Below are positions 52,850 to 63,104 of a stretch of DNA of 64,000 nucleotides, piece after piece. Both the position numbers and the translations under genes were made by a program. The notes under the pieces are model-generated. The model saw only the letters and a list, made by a program, of their open reading frames with translations, ran no database searches and had not been told where the DNA came from. This DNA is from Leptolyngbya sp. NIES-3755. Its GTDB lineage: Bacteria; Cyanobacteriota; Cyanobacteriia; Leptolyngbyales; Leptolyngbyaceae. Positions within the stretch are counted from its first letter, which is position 1. Every line of letters begins with the position of its first letter. The stretch lies in assembly GCA_001548435.1 (NCBI GenBank), contig AP017308.1, positions 3,915,030 through 3,979,029 of the forward strand, given 5' to 3'.

Positions 52850-53138
52850 GACGATATTGCTCCTTTAATTCGTCGTAACGGTCGGGTGCATTCACATACT
52901 TGGATTGGTAGCCTGCAATTAACCACAGCAAGGTCACAGGAAACAAAGCTCCGATCGCTCCAATCAGTTGGCTTTCTTGTTCGAGTAGCTTGAACGCGAT
53001 CACGCCTTCGACTAACGTTGATCCGATCGCAAATACGATCGTCAACAGCGCAGGTCTGAGTTGATGTTTCGCCTCCACTTCTTCGAGCAGTTCGAGTTGA
53101 ACCTGGGTGTACCAAGTATCAGGATTAAGCTTCTCCAT
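52833..53138 (-). CDS. Hypothetical two-helix membrane protein
   Basis: A 101-residue protein with an acidic amphipathic N-terminus, two membrane helices (about 30-50 and 60-79) and a charged C-terminus (NAPDRYDELKEQYRHELDR). Family not recognised. It overlaps the upstream gene by 14 bases and the downstream gene by 17, part of the tight five-gene operon. Confidence 0.65.
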   Translation of the reverse strand: MEKLNPDTWYTQVQLELLEEVEAKHQLRPALLTIVFAIGSTLVEGVIAFKLLEQESQLIGAIGALFPVTLLWLIAGYQSKYVNAPDRYDELKEQYRHELDR

Positions 53139-53568
53139 TGGAATTCTCCGGTGATAAGCGTGATAACAAGATGCTGCGAACTTGGTTCGTATTCTGTTTG
53201 AACTTCAGATCGGTTAAAACTTCCGTCGCCGCTGCTTGAGTGAAATAGCAAGCAACTCCGCCTCCAAGTAGTCCGATCGAGAAAGCAAAGTCATCTCCTC
53301 CAGCTTGTTGGGCTAACAATCGAGGAGCCAAACTGAACGTGAATGCGCCTAATGCAAAAACCATCAGCTTCAAACAGATTCGCTGATCCCGCGTTAACCG
53401 TTTCAAGCTCAGTGCTTCTAATTCCTCAATACGTGACTGTGCAAATTGTCTTCGGGCTTCTTGTGCAAGTGCAGCAAAAACATGTGCTCGATAGTCGGCT
53501 GGAAGCGCCAAGATGATTTCAGGTGAAAGCTTGCGCCACCAAGCTAAACGAATTCGTCGATCGATCAT
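53125..53568 (-). CDS. Hypothetical membrane protein
   Basis: A 147-residue protein. The N-terminal 70 residues are a basic helical region, followed by two membrane helices (about 75-95 and 101-121) and a polar tail. It begins 17 bases after the vWA-like gene ends. Family not recognised. Its design resembles that of the next gene (two helices plus a charged region), so they may form a complex. Confidence 0.65.
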   Translation of the reverse strand: MIDRRIRLAWWRKLSPEIILALPADYRAHVFAALAQEARRQFAQSRIEELEALSLKRLTRDQRICLKLMVFALGAFTFSLAPRLLAQQAGGDDFAFSIGLLGGGVACYFTQAAATEVLTDLKFKQNTNQVRSILLSRLSPENSNGEA

Positions 53569-53585
53569 TGAGCCATCTCCAAAAG

Positions 53586-54284
53586 CTAGGATTTACGTGC
53601 CAGATCAAATGCCCATTTCAGCCCGCTATCACTATCGCGATAAGGAACGATTTGAGTTCTCGGACTTTCTTTGAAAGCTGTAATCCACTGACTTTGAAGT
53701 GTTGCTTCTGAACCCACAATCAAAACCACTCCGCGCTGAGCAATTCGCTCTTGAATCCAGTGTTTGATCTGCTGCCAATCGATCGCAGTTTGTCCGTCTG
53801 CAACTTCCGCTGCTTGAATCACAAAGATTGCAACGACTGGAGCTTGATTCTGTAATTGCACATGTTGTACCTGTGTTGACCAATCTCGAACGGCACTCAT
53901 TAACGCGGTTCCAGGAGCATGTCCCAGACTCGCATCAGGATCAAGAATGCGATCGCAGCGACTTCGTAAATTATTCTGCGCTTGCGGTTGATAGGTTGTG
54001 TTTTGCCACTGTGTGATTCGATCTGCAAATTGAGCATCGACGATCGCATCTTTCGGTTTGAGAAAAGTCAACCGCTGCCGACAGAGAGTGATCACCTCAG
54101 CTTTGAACGGCTGATTGGACGTGGATACATCGACATACAACGTACTCGTAACGGCTTGAGGCTTAAAAAACAGGGATGAACTAATGAGAACAAATAAAAA
54201 TCCGAGCGTGAATAAAATCAGAGGAGATTTCCAAACGGGAGAATTTGGAATGGGATGAGTGTTCGGTCGAGTGCTGAGTTTCAT
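53586..54284 (-). CDS. Membrane-anchored vWA-like protein
   Basis: A 232-residue protein with one N-terminal membrane helix (residues 21-42) and an exposed domain. LYVDVSTSNQ (about 50) has the DxSxS shape of a vWA MIDAS metal site, HAPGTALMSAV could supply the MIDAS Thr, and VVAIFVIQAAEVADGQ fits the next strand. The vWA assignment is therefore plausible but not sure. ATG at 54284 is taken as the start; a longer frame to 54383 is less likely. It is the first gene of the five-gene operon and diverges from the sigma-like gene. Confidence 0.65.
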   Translation of the reverse strand: MKLSTRPNTHPIPNSPVWKSPLILFTLGFLFVLISSSLFFKPQAVTSTLYVDVSTSNQPFKAEVITLCRQRLTFLKPKDAIVDAQFADRITQWQNTTYQPQAQNNLRSRCDRILDPDASLGHAPGTALMSAVRDWSTQVQHVQLQNQAPVVAIFVIQAAEVADGQTAIDWQQIKHWIQERIAQRGVVLIVGSEATLQSQWITAFKESPRTQIVPYRDSDSGLKWAFDLARKS

Positions 54285-54651
54285 TTTCAACTCTGGAGAG
54301 ATTTTGTGAGATAATGCGGTCTCATCGCAAAAAGCAGTCTCGTATCCGCTGAATCGACTAGCCGGGTGACTGAGGAGATCCATTCGTTGTGGAAGGAGCG
54401 ATCGTTCCTGTGATGAATGTGACCTCAGATTCAGTTGCGGTTAGATTGGCTCAATCAAATCGTCTTGATGAATCAAACGCGGCAGCGGAGTCAATCTTGC
54501 ATAAATTTCAAGAACCTATGACAAACACGCTGATCCACTCCTCTGTTTCACCAAACGCAGGTGAAGCTTTAAACTTGCTAATATGTGAATTTTTTGTAAC
54601 AATAGCTGTCAATTCCTTGCTCTCCGAGTCTGTGGCGCTGAAGGAGATGCG
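54285..54651. other. Divergent intergenic region
   Basis: 367 bases separate the vWA operon from the sigma-like gene, both read away from it, so their promoters must lie here. The right part is AT-rich (TTGCTAATATGTGAATTTTTTG near 54575) and would suit a promoter for the sigma-like gene. A plus-strand GTG-initiated frame of 92 codons (54389-54667) crosses it but has no family features and overlaps the next start, so it was not called. Confidence 0.5.
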
Positions 54652-55590
54652 GTGTCGATGTCGGTAAGCGATTTAGAACGATATTTACTCAGGGATGACA
54701 TTGATGCGGGAAAAAGACTGTTAACACAAAGGACATATCGAGAGAGCGTTCGCCAAATTGCTAGAGGACTGCTCAATCGGTCGTTTCCGCAATATTTAGA
54801 GGATGCAATCCAAGAGGCAGAAACACACACTCTCGAAAAAGCTCACAGGCATGAATTTCTCGCAGCTTTGTTCTGTAAAGCGTTTAGGCAGCAGGGAGGA
54901 AAGGTTACTCGCAAACGCAATTCGGCGCATCGAATTAATGAAATTCCGCCCGCAATTATAGAACGAGCGAGACAAATTGGTTCGGAGCAGGGAATTGAGA
55001 TTGCTTGTGGTTCATTTTGTTTCTGTGAAGAGTTCAATCTCGCAGGTCAGTCTATAACGCTCTTGACTTGCGATCATCCATTGCGAAAGGCTGTGATCGA
55101 ACTCGCACTGGGGGAGAATGGGGTCTGCACTGCTACATTACACGAGTTCTATACTTGGCATCGCTTCGTTGCTAAAAACAAAATTCGGGATTGTCTTCGA
55201 CGGTATGTAACTCAAGCGCTACCGAGTCTCGATCGAGTGGATCAACTGGGAAATCGCTGGATTGATTCTATTTCCGATGAAGACACAAATCGAGATCTTG
55301 AAGAGGAGATCGATCGAGAACAAATCCGGCAGCAGACCCTTCGATGTCTTAAACAAATCGATCGCTTATTTCCAAATCAGCGCTACATTGAGCTATGTCG
55401 CAAACTTTACAAGGAGAACAACACTCAAAAACAAGTTGCAGACGCATGGGGGCTGAGTGAAGGTGCTGTGAGTCGGCGACTGAGAACTTTAATACAGAAA
55501 ATTCGTCAATGTCTGAAAAAAGCTCAAGTTGAAGTTCCAGAAGACAATCAAGCTCAGCGGCGACGATCGCAGAAGGGCTACGATTCGTGA
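54652..55590 (+). CDS. Sigma-70-like transcription factor
   Basis: A 312-residue protein with features of an extracytoplasmic-type sigma factor. A region-2-like helix (HEFYTWHRFVAKNKIRDCLRRY) precedes an acidic linker, and the C-terminus has a sigma region 4 HTH (TQKQVADAWGLSEGAVSRRL, about residues 258-277). Two CxxC-like cysteine clusters (FCFCEEF, LTCDHP) lie in the middle. GTG at 54652 has AAGGAG at 5-base spacing; ATG 54658 is the alternative. No anti-sigma factor is evident. It precedes the small ORF and the STAND-WD40 gene on the same strand. Confidence 0.75.
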   Translation: MSMSVSDLERYLLRDDIDAGKRLLTQRTYRESVRQIARGLLNRSFPQYLEDAIQEAETHTLEKAHRHEFLAALFCKAFRQQGGKVTRKRNSAHRINEIPPAIIERARQIGSEQGIEIACGSFCFCEEFNLAGQSITLLTCDHPLRKAVIELALGENGVCTATLHEFYTWHRFVAKNKIRDCLRRYVTQALPSLDRVDQLGNRWIDSISDEDTNRDLEEEIDREQIRQQTLRCLKQIDRLFPNQRYIELCRKLYKENNTQKQVADAWGLSEGAVSRRLRTLIQKIRQCLKKAQVEVPEDNQAQRRRSQKGYDS

Positions 55591-55690
55591 TAGAATACTT
55601 TGCTAAACGAATATACTTGATACTTAGATCAATCTCGGTGCTGATCCGTAAGGACTGCTTTTGTACAGTTCTCGTTCTATAGTTTCAGCC

Positions 55691-56029
55691 ATGCAAAAAT
55701 TACTAATTTTTTACAGTTCAACACAAATCTTAAAAGTCGTAAGTTTTTCCACTGGCTGCATCAGTTGGGGAACTTCCTGGCTGAGTCAGAATCAATGTAG
55801 GCAATTGATGAATTTTTTGTCGAACGTTGCACGGGATACAAATAAAATCTGGCAAGGTATTATACAAGTCTTTACGGAGCAGTCCAGTGTCACGTCGCGA
55901 TCGGGTAGGCTAGAAACTCTCACCGTTTCCGCACGGATCGACTCGCTTCATTCTCGACTCATGCGACAGGTCACTCGATCGCGATCTATCATGCGCGATC
56001 CTGCGCTGTTTCTTCAGGTAGAGACATAA
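55691..56029 (+). CDS. Small hypothetical protein, uncertain
   Basis: A 112-residue frame from ATG 55691 (an in-frame earlier start at 55661 adds 10). It has a hydrophobic, aromatic first half (KLLIFYSSTQILKVVSF) and a basic second half (SRLMRQVTRSRSIMRD). No family or motif recognised. It is in line between the sigma-like gene and the STAND-WD40 gene (about 65 bases before it). It may be a real small protein or a chance frame. Confidence 0.35.
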   Translation: MQKLLIFYSSTQILKVVSFSTGCISWGTSWLSQNQCRQLMNFLSNVARDTNKIWQGIIQVFTEQSSVTSRSGRLETLTVSARIDSLHSRLMRQVTRSRSIMRDPALFLQVET

Positions 56030-56094
56030 TCCTCCCGATTGATTAAGTTAAAGAATGCAGAACCAAGATAATTTACGGCTAAAGGAGCAAGGTT

Positions 56095-59000
56095 ATGGAC
56101 GTGTTCAGGTCAACTGCTCCCGTTCCTTCCTCTTCCAAGGGAACGTCCATCGCTCCGGGTCAGATTTGGCGGCTCAGTCCTGAGTTTTATCGCAGTCTGA
56201 ACCGTTATCAGCAAGCAGTCCGCGCTACTACAAACCAAATCTCTACACAAAATCGGTATTGGCAATCGATCGATCTGCCCAATTTCGTCATGATCGTTCG
56301 AGAACCTGATCATGGCTCGAATGAGGTGACGGTTCTGCCGCTATCGTCGAGAACTGAGTTTGTGAGCGACTATGATCTCGTTGTGCCAAAAGCAATTTCG
56401 GGACTCGATCGAGATGTGTTAGCTGAGACGTGGCACACCTTCTTGATTCCTGTGTCTTATCTGCTAGAAAGTGTTGGAATTCGCTTTGATCAAGCCACTT
56501 ACAACCTAATGATGGATGTAGGAGATGCTTATCATGAAATAGCAAAAGTACGGCCTAATATTCAAACTATCAAAGCAGCAGGATTGCTCACTCGAACGAA
56601 TCTGAAGCATGAGCAACAACATCGGATTGAACGATTTCGCGAACAAGAACAATGCTGGTCTGACTTACTAAAGCTCCCGATCGATGAACATGAGGACTAT
56701 CTACGATCGATGAGTTCGATCAGTTTAACGCTGCAAGCCTCAGCGAAATTAGACCCAAAGTTAGTTCCAGAACCTATTTCGCACCTAAAAGAAGTTCCTT
56801 GCTTGCGGGGACGATTTGTACGAGATCCAGAGCTAAAAACTTTGAAGCATTGGATCTTCAAAGATCACTGTAAGGTCGTCACTATCTCCGGCGATGGTGG
56901 AATTGGTAAATCAGTGTTGGCTGCGAAGCTTGCAGAGCAAGTTAAAGATCGATTTAACTATGTAATTTGGCAGTCTTTACGCAATGCTCCGAAGATTCAA
57001 GAGATTGTTAGAAAAATCATTAACATCCTCTCAGACGGGCGTGAAAGCAGTCGAAGTTTACATGAATCAAATCGAGATTCAACTGAGGAGCTAATTCACT
57101 ATCTACAGCAGAACTCTTGTCTCGTTATTCTCGATAATTTTGATTCTGTTCCGCTCAATGATCCAAACGCTTCTAAACATTACAGCGGCTATTGTCAGCT
57201 ATTAGATCAAATTCAATCGAGTAGCCATCAAAGCTGTGTGATTCTCACCAGTCGGTCTGATCCGCCGAGTGTGGCAGACCGATCGCAGTTAGCACGATCG
57301 CTATCTTTGAAGGAGTTGAAACCAACCGCAGGAGTGCAAATTCTCAAATCAGAAGGACTTGAAGGAACAAAACATGAGTTGACAGAACTCAATGGACTGT
57401 ACCACGGGAATCCTTTAGCGCTAAAAATTGCTGCCAGCATCATCAAAGAAGACTTCGACAATGCAGTGGGTCGATTTCTAGCACAAGCTGGACAGGGAGG
57501 AGAGTTTCAAGACATTCGAGACTCACTCCAAAGACAGTTTGATCAGCTTTGCGATCGCGCCCAGTCTGTGATGTATTGGTTAGCAATTAATCGTCAGTGG
57601 ATTACGATCGAGCAATTGCGCGAAGATATTGCAAATCTCACATCTACCGAGGATTTGCTTGAAATCATTGGTTTTCTCGAACGACGATCGCTAATCGAGC
57701 GAAGTAACGACCAATTCACTCTCCAGCCTGTGATCATGGAGTGGGTGACTGAGCAATTCATCGATCGAGCCATTGCAGAATTCCAAGATACAACCCAACT
57801 TCCCACGCTGTTAAATCATCACGCTTTAGTCAAAGCACAATCAAAAGACTATATCCAACAGAATCAACGCCAGCAAATTTTACAACCGCTCTATCATCAA
57901 CTTAAAGCAATCTATGTTTCAAATGAGCAATTCAACAATCGTTGTGTTCAACTGCTATCCGCGCTCCGAAAAGATCCACCTGTTAGACCTGGATATTTAG
58001 CAGCAAATACGATCGCACTCTTACGGCAGTTCAAGCCTGATCTAAACCACTACAATTTTTCTGGTTTAGCAATTTGGCAAGCCGACTTTCAGAACGTTGA
58101 CTTAAATGGAACAGATTTATCGTTTTCTGATTTGTCGAACTCGGTGTTTACCAAAACATTGAGCAGTATTTTGACGATCGCATTTCATCCAGATGATCAA
58201 CGTTTGGCAACAGGCGACAAAGATGGAAATCTGCGGATCTGGCAGGTTCCCGATGGAGAACTCTTGTTTCGAGAGAAACATTCGGGTGGGTGGCTGCGAT
58301 CGGTCTGCTTTAGTCCAGATGGAAAATTGCTGGCGAGTGCAGGAGATGGCAGAACCATTCGACTCTGGAGCCTCGAAACGGGTCGATGTCTTCAAGTCTT
58401 GCGAGGACATTCTGATGCCATTCGATCGATTGCCTTTAGTCATGACAGTCGCCGCTTAGTCAGTGGCGGAGAAGATAAAGTGATTTACCTCTGGGATGTG
58501 GAGAGTCGCAAGCCGATCGACACCCTAGAGGGACATCTAAAGCAGATTCGAGCCGTGGCATTTTCCCCCGACGATCGCATGATTGCGAGTGCAAGTGACG
58601 ATCGACAGATTCGACTCTGGAACAGCAGCACCGGAGAGTCTATTAAAACGCTGGCTGGACATGAAGATCGAGTTTTCGCGATCGCATTTTCTCCCGATCG
58701 TCAACATCTTGCTTCTGCGGGTGGAGATGGAACAGTCCGAATTTGGAACCTCGATCAAGGAACGCATCGCACAATTCGAGCACACGATCGCACGATTCGC
58801 ACGATCGCATTTAGTCTAGATGGAAGTCTATTAGCAAGTGGTAGCGAAGATACGACTTTGAAAGTGTGGAACGTGGCGACGCTTCAGGAATTGAAGACGC
58901 TTGATCAAACACACACGAGTTGGGTGAGAAGTATTGCGTTTAATTCAGCAGGAATGCTGGCAAGTGGTGGAAGCGATCATCGCATCAAGCTCTGGAGTCC

Positions 59001-60015
59001 GCAGGAAGGACAATGTATTCGGACGTTCCAAGGATATGCTCGGCGAGTTTGGTCGATCGCGGTTCATCCAGATGGGGAACTGTTGGCGAGTGCAGGCGAA
59101 GACCATAAAATTCGGCTGTGGCGGATCAGGACTGGAAAATGTGAAGTTGAGTTGAAAGGACACACAGATTGGGTGCGATCGGTACATTTCAGCCCGGATG
59201 GAAAGCTGTTGGCAAGTGGGGCACATGATCAGACCGTGCGACTCTGGGACATCAGTACTGGGAAATGTCTTAAGAAGCTAATCGGACATCAGCACCGTGT
59301 TCGAGCCGTGTGTTTTAGTCCTGATAGCAAATTGTTAGCAACGGGCGGACACGACAAGGAAATTCGCCTGTGGGACGTGCAGACTGGGAACTGTCTTAGC
59401 GTACTGACCGGACATGAAGGCTGTATTCGATCGCTGTCTTTTAGCCCAGATGGACGCACGTTGATTAGTGGCAGTCCCGATCAAACAATCCGAGTTTGGG
59501 ATGTGGAATCTGGCGAATGTCAGCAATCGATCGCGGCTGAATGTCCACTGAGTGCAGTGCGATTTGATCCGTCTGGAAAGCGGTTTGCAAGTGCTGGAGC
59601 AGATAAGCTCATTCGACTTTGGGAGTTAGAGACGGGACGCTGTATTGCTCAACTCAAAGGGCATCGTCGCTGGGTACAGTCGATCGCGTTTGATTCGACA
59701 GGCGATCGCTTAGTCAGTGGAAGCGAGGACTTTACTGTGCGCGTCTGGGATTTGACGACCGAAAAACAAATCAAGCAGCGAGGACTTCATCAAAATTGGA
59801 TTCGATCCGTGGCGTTCAGCCCAGATGGAACCTTGGTGATGAGCGGTGGAGAAGATGAAACGGTGCAGATTTGGGATTGGCAAACAGACACGATTCTCGA
59901 CGAGTGCCGCAATCCAAAGCCTTATCAGCAAACCATCATTACCGGTGTGATTGGACTATCCGACGAAGAACGGACTGCGTTGCAACTGTTGGGTGCGATC
60001 GATGCAGGCGGCTAA
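56095..60015 (+). CDS. STAND NTPase with 14 WD40 repeats and PemK-like N-terminus
   Basis: A 1306-residue protein. Residues 20-145 have GQIWRLS, VMIVREP, VTVLPLS and SDYDLVVP, a pattern resembling the SH3-like barrel of PemK/MazF (weak, by eye). Residues 240-540 are an NB-ARC-type STAND ATPase: P-loop GDGGIGKS (266-273), Walker B LVILDNFD (343-350) and GNPLALKI (438). A short pentapeptide-like segment ([20 protein letters not shown], about 648) leads to 14 WD40 repeats (about 685-1270), enough for two seven-bladed propellers. It is a sensor-switch protein of the cyanobacterial signalling or defence class. The trigger is unknown. proB follows 38 bases later. Confidence 0.85.
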   Translation: MDVFRSTAPVPSSSKGTSIAPGQIWRLSPEFYRSLNRYQQAVRATTNQISTQNRYWQSIDLPNFVMIVREPDHGSNEVTVLPLSSRTEFVSDYDLVVPKAISGLDRDVLAETWHTFLIPVSYLLESVGIRFDQATYNLMMDVGDAYHEIAKVRPNIQTIKAAGLLTRTNLKHEQQHRIERFREQEQCWSDLLKLPIDEHEDYLRSMSSISLTLQASAKLDPKLVPEPISHLKEVPCLRGRFVRDPELKTLKHWIFKDHCKVVTISGDGGIGKSVLAAKLAEQVKDRFNYVIWQSLRNAPKIQEIVRKIINILSDGRESSRSLHESNRDSTEELIHYLQQNSCLVILDNFDSVPLNDPNASKHYSGYCQLLDQIQSSSHQSCVILTSRSDPPSVADRSQLARSLSLKELKPTAGVQILKSEGLEGTKHELTELNGLYHGNPLALKIAASIIKEDFDNAVGRFLAQAGQGGEFQDIRDSLQRQFDQLCDRAQSVMYWLAINRQWITIEQLREDIANLTSTEDLLEIIGFLERRSLIERSNDQFTLQPVIMEWVTEQFIDRAIAEFQDTTQLPTLLNHHALVKAQSKDYIQQNQRQQILQPLYHQLKAIYVSNEQFNNRCVQLLSALRKDPPVRPGYLAANTIALLRQFKPDLNHYNFSGLAIWQADFQNVDLNGTDLSFSDLSNSVFTKTLSSILTIAFHPDDQRLATGDKDGNLRIWQVPDGELLFREKHSGGWLRSVCFSPDGKLLASAGDGRTIRLWSLETGRCLQVLRGHSDAIRSIAFSHDSRRLVSGGEDKVIYLWDVESRKPIDTLEGHLKQIRAVAFSPDDRMIASASDDRQIRLWNSSTGESIKTLAGHEDRVFAIAFSPDRQHLASAGGDGTVRIWNLDQGTHRTIRAHDRTIRTIAFSLDGSLLASGSEDTTLKVWNVATLQELKTLDQTHTSWVRSIAFNSAGMLASGGSDHRIKLWSPQEGQCIRTFQGYARRVWSIAVHPDGELLASAGEDHKIRLWRIRTGKCEVELKGHTDWVRSVHFSPDGKLLASGAHDQTVRLWDISTGKCLKKLIGHQHRVRAVCFSPDSKLLATGGHDKEIRLWDVQTGNCLSVLTGHEGCIRSLSFSPDGRTLISGSPDQTIRVWDVESGECQQSIAAECPLSAVRFDPSGKRFASAGADKLIRLWELETGRCIAQLKGHRRWVQSIAFDSTGDRLVSGSEDFTVRVWDLTTEKQIKQRGLHQNWIRSVAFSPDGTLVMSGGEDETVQIWDWQTDTILDECRNPKPYQQTIITGVIGLSDEERTALQLLGAIDAGG

Positions 60016-60052
60016 CGGTAGGATAGTAGATCGTTTGCGCGAATCATCATCC

Positions 60053-61156
60053 ATGTCTCAAACGATCGTTGTAAAAATCGGGACTTCTAGCCTGACTCAA
60101 CCGGATTCGGGTCAATTGGCACTTTCGACGATCGCTTCTCTAGTCGAAGTTCTTAGCCAGCTTCGTCAACGAGGAAATCGCGTGGTGCTCGTTTCGTCTG
60201 GCGCGGTGGGTGTGGGATGTGCGCGGTTGGGATTAGTCGAGCGTCCGAAATCAATGGCGCTTAAGCAAGCGATCGCGGCTGTGGGTCAAGGTCGATTAAT
60301 GCGGATTTACGATGATTTTTTCACGGCACTTCAACAACCGATCGCACAAGTGCTTTTAACTCGCGGCGATCTGATTCAAAGAAGTCGCTATGTGAATATT
60401 CTTCGCACGTTTCAAGAGCTATTGAATCTGAGCGTGATCCCGATCGTGAATGAGAACGATACGGTTTCAGTCGATGAATTGAAGTTTGGCGATAATGATA
60501 CGCTTTCGGCTTTGGTTGCCAGTGTGGTCGATGCCGATTGGCTATTTTTGCTTACCGATGTCGATCGCTTATATTCTGCCGATCCAAGAAGTAATCCAGA
60601 TGCTCAACCGATTACGATCGTTAAAACTCTAGACGAACTCTCAGAAGTCCAAACCGGAAGCTCTGGAACCCAATGGGGCACAGGGGGAATGGTCACAAAG
60701 ATTCAAGCGGCTCGAATTGCGACCGGAGCAGGCGTGAGAACGGTGATTACTCAAGGTCGATCGCCGCATAATCTTCTGAAAATCCTCTCTGGTGAAATGA
60801 TCGGGACTCAGTTTGAACCGCAACCCCGTCCATTTAATGCTCGACAGCGTTGGATCGCTCATGGATTAGTTCCGGTCGGACAGTTGTATTTAGATGAGGG
60901 AGCGGTCAAAGCAATTCGGAATTCAGGTCGATCGCTGTTAGCGGCAGGAATTGTTCAAGTTAAAGGTGAGTTTGATAGTCAGAACGCAGTGAAAATCTGC
61001 GATCGCAAAGGCGAAGAGATCGCTCGTGGAATTGTCAACTACAACAGCGAAGAACTTGAGAAAATTCGTGGACGGCAATCTGAGGAAATTCCCGGAATTC
61101 TCGGATATGCGGGAGAAGAAACTGTCGTACACCGCGATAATTTAGTTCTTTCCTGA
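60053..61156 (+). CDS. proB: Glutamate 5-kinase
   Basis: A 367-residue enzyme that phosphorylates glutamate in the first step of proline synthesis. [11 protein letters not shown] is the N-terminal phosphate-binding motif. [39 protein letters not shown] and [12 protein letters not shown] define the amino acid kinase fold. A C-terminal PUA domain (from about 270, [10 protein letters not shown]) is present. ATG at 60053 is the start; the frame upstream is open for 34 codons by chance. Confidence 0.95.
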   Translation: MSQTIVVKIGTSSLTQPDSGQLALSTIASLVEVLSQLRQRGNRVVLVSSGAVGVGCARLGLVERPKSMALKQAIAAVGQGRLMRIYDDFFTALQQPIAQVLLTRGDLIQRSRYVNILRTFQELLNLSVIPIVNENDTVSVDELKFGDNDTLSALVASVVDADWLFLLTDVDRLYSADPRSNPDAQPITIVKTLDELSEVQTGSSGTQWGTGGMVTKIQAARIATGAGVRTVITQGRSPHNLLKILSGEMIGTQFEPQPRPFNARQRWIAHGLVPVGQLYLDEGAVKAIRNSGRSLLAAGIVQVKGEFDSQNAVKICDRKGEEIARGIVNYNSEELEKIRGRQSEEIPGILGYAGEETVVHRDNLVLS

Positions 61157-61193
61157 TACAATTCATCCCGAATCATCCCTGCCGAGAAAGCTT

Positions 61194-61964
61194 GTGACTT
61201 ACGTTCCTTACTCTGATTCTTTGCAGCCCTTTTCCGTTTTGGGACTGCCGATGCACTTAGTGAATGATTACGATCGCTGGCTGGCTCATCGCATCGAACA
61301 GCGGCTGGGTTGTCATGTGATTACGCTGAATGCGGAAATGACAATGCAGGCAGAACAAAATCCAACCTTGGCAAATATTATTCATCAAGCGGAGTTAGTC
61401 ATTCCCGATGGTTCTGGGATTGTGCTGTATATGCGCCTGCACGGAAAGCGAGTCAAACGCACTCCAGGAATTGAACTGGCGCAAACCTTGTTAGAGCGAT
61501 CGACGCAATTGGGTGAACCTTGGTCGATCTTTTTCTTTGGAGGTGCGCCTGGAGTGGCGGAAACAGCAGCGCAAAATTGGCGGCAGAACGTTCCAAAAAT
61601 CTCGATCGTCGGAATCCAAAACGGATATCTTAAGCCTGAAGATGAATCCGAATTTCTAGACCGATTGAAAACGCTACAGCCTCGATTAATCTACGTTGGG
61701 CTAGGTGTGCCGCGACAAGAATTATGGATTTCACAGCATCGTCATGTCTGCCCGAATTCTGTTTGGATTGGTGTGGGTGGAAGCTTCGATGTGTGGGCGG
61801 GAACGAAGGAACGTGCGCCGAAATGGTTCTGTGACAATCACCTAGAATGGTTATATCGACTGTATCAAGAACCTTGGCGATGGAAGCGAATGACCGCTTT
61901 ACCAAAGTTTGCCATGAGAGCGATCGTGTATCGTTTAACCAAGCGCAATCCGGTGAGCCGCTGA
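61194..61964 (+). CDS. WecG/TagA/CpsF family glycosyltransferase
   Basis: A 256-residue GT26 enzyme, paralogue of the one at 10896-11672. Conserved parts are VITLNAEMTMQAE, VIPDGSGIVLYM with the catalytic-region Asp, FFFGGAPGVAE, and LIYVGLGVPRQELW. The tail contains EWLYRLYQEPWRWKRM. The start is GTG at 61194. It is not within a polysaccharide cluster. It follows proB by 37 bases and may supply a cell-envelope sugar. Confidence 0.9.
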   Translation: MTYVPYSDSLQPFSVLGLPMHLVNDYDRWLAHRIEQRLGCHVITLNAEMTMQAEQNPTLANIIHQAELVIPDGSGIVLYMRLHGKRVKRTPGIELAQTLLERSTQLGEPWSIFFFGGAPGVAETAAQNWRQNVPKISIVGIQNGYLKPEDESEFLDRLKTLQPRLIYVGLGVPRQELWISQHRHVCPNSVWIGVGGSFDVWAGTKERAPKWFCDNHLEWLYRLYQEPWRWKRMTALPKFAMRAIVYRLTKRNPVSR

Positions 61965-61970
61965 AAAATT

Positions 61971-62010
61971 AAAAACACCCCAACGATCCAATTGGAGTGT
62001 TTTATTTTAT
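61971..62010 (+). terminator. Terminator after the WecG-type gene
   Basis: AAAACACCCCAA and TTGGAGTGTTTT form a stem with one mismatch over an 8-base loop and are followed by TATTTTAT, 8 bases after the stop. Confidence 0.65.
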
Positions 62011-62094
62011 AGACGCATCGATGCGACTAACTAAGTTCCCAATGCAAGAAGAGTAATTTAGCTCTGATATGGGTAAATCACTCTTAAGGCAGAG

Positions 62095-63066
62095 CTAGAG
62101 CACCATTCCGATAATGGTTTGTGCGTGTTCAATCAGAGAACTTACAAGCTGATGAGTTGCAGGCAAAGAATCAATTCCCATTCCTGCACAAAGTAACATC
62201 ATGTAAAGAATCGAGTATTTGAAAGTCGATCGAGCTTCCATCAAATCCGACGGAGCCTGCATCAATTTCCAAGCCTTCTGCACAAAAATACCGCCCAAGA
62301 ATAACGCGATCGCAGCATACACCGCACCCATCACATGCAGCGGATACACCAACAACAGCGACACCGGAATCAAAGACAGCGTGTAGTAGAAGATCTGCTT
62401 ACTGGTTGGCTCATTGCCATCAATGACAGGCAACATCGGAACACCCACTTTTGCATAATCTTCACGAATCATGATTGCCAAAGCCCAGAAGTGGGGCGGA
62501 GTCCACAGGAATACGATCGCGAATAAAACCCAAGCTGCCCAACTGAGATCACCTGTGACCGCAGCCCAACCGACAAGCGGCGGAATTGCACCCGCAGCAC
62601 CACCAATCACAATATTTTGAGTGCTATGCCGTTTCAGCCAGTGCGTGTAAACCACCACATAAAAGAAAATGCCGGACATTGCTAAACATGCACTTAGTAG
62701 ATTGGCAAAGTACGCCAATAAGCCAAAGGATGCGACTGCTAATACGATCGCGAAAATCAACGCATCACGAGGACTGACACGACCAGAAGGAAGCGGGCGG
62801 CTGCGAGTCCGTTCCATGATGTAATCAATATCTCGATCGTACAAACAATTAATCGTATTTGCTGATCCCGCTGCAAAAGTTCCACTAATCAGCGTCACGA
62901 TCAGCAACACTGGATCAACTTGTCCCTGCGCTGCAATCCACATTCCGCCAGCAGTAGTAATCAAGAGCAAGAGAATAATGCGCGGTTTTGTGAGTTGCCA
63001 ATAGCTTTTAATGACTTGTAGAAAATCTTGATTGTGGCGAATCATGCCCGTGGCTGTATTTTGCAT
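62095..63066 (-). CDS. ctaB: Protoheme IX farnesyltransferase (heme O synthase)
   Basis: A 323-residue membrane prenyltransferase that converts heme B to heme O for the respiratory oxidase. The UbiA-type acidic motif is [15 protein letters not shown], with RSRPLPSGR after it. The second is the [11 protein letters not shown] loop. About nine helices. It is 38 bases downstream of ctaA on the same strand, so the two are co-transcribed. A possible hairpin (CTAGCTCTG/CAGAGCTA) overlaps its stop codon. Confidence 0.95.
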   Translation of the reverse strand: MQNTATGMIRHNQDFLQVIKSYWQLTKPRIILLLLITTAGGMWIAAQGQVDPVLLIVTLISGTFAAGSANTINCLYDRDIDYIMERTRSRPLPSGRVSPRDALIFAIVLAVASFGLLAYFANLLSACLAMSGIFFYVVVYTHWLKRHSTQNIVIGGAAGAIPPLVGWAAVTGDLSWAAWVLFAIVFLWTPPHFWALAIMIREDYAKVGVPMLPVIDGNEPTSKQIFYYTLSLIPVSLLLVYPLHVMGAVYAAIALFLGGIFVQKAWKLMQAPSDLMEARSTFKYSILYMMLLCAGMGIDSLPATHQLVSSLIEHAQTIIGMVL

Positions 63067-63104
63067 CTTTTATCTTCGGTCAAACGAGAGAGTAGGTAAA
63101 AGGT

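Noticed and set aside
54389-54667. A 92-codon plus-strand frame in the divergent region before the sigma-like gene
   Set aside because: It starts with GTG, has no recognisable family or domain, overlaps the sigma-like start and lies where two promoters must be.
58140-59880. Regular 126-base periodicity that at first looks like a DNA repeat array or CRISPR
   Set aside because: It is explained by the 14 WD40 repeats in one protein; units are diverged at DNA level and have no spacers.
58117-59931. Several antisense frames of 60-110 codons opposite the WD40 region
   Set aside because: They repeat with the WD40 periodicity, so they are mirror images of the coding strand rather than genes.
59951-60052. 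Longer form of glutamate 5-kinase starting within the WD40 gene
   Set aside because: The extra residues are not part of the kinase fold; the phosphate-binding strand begins right after the Met at 60053.
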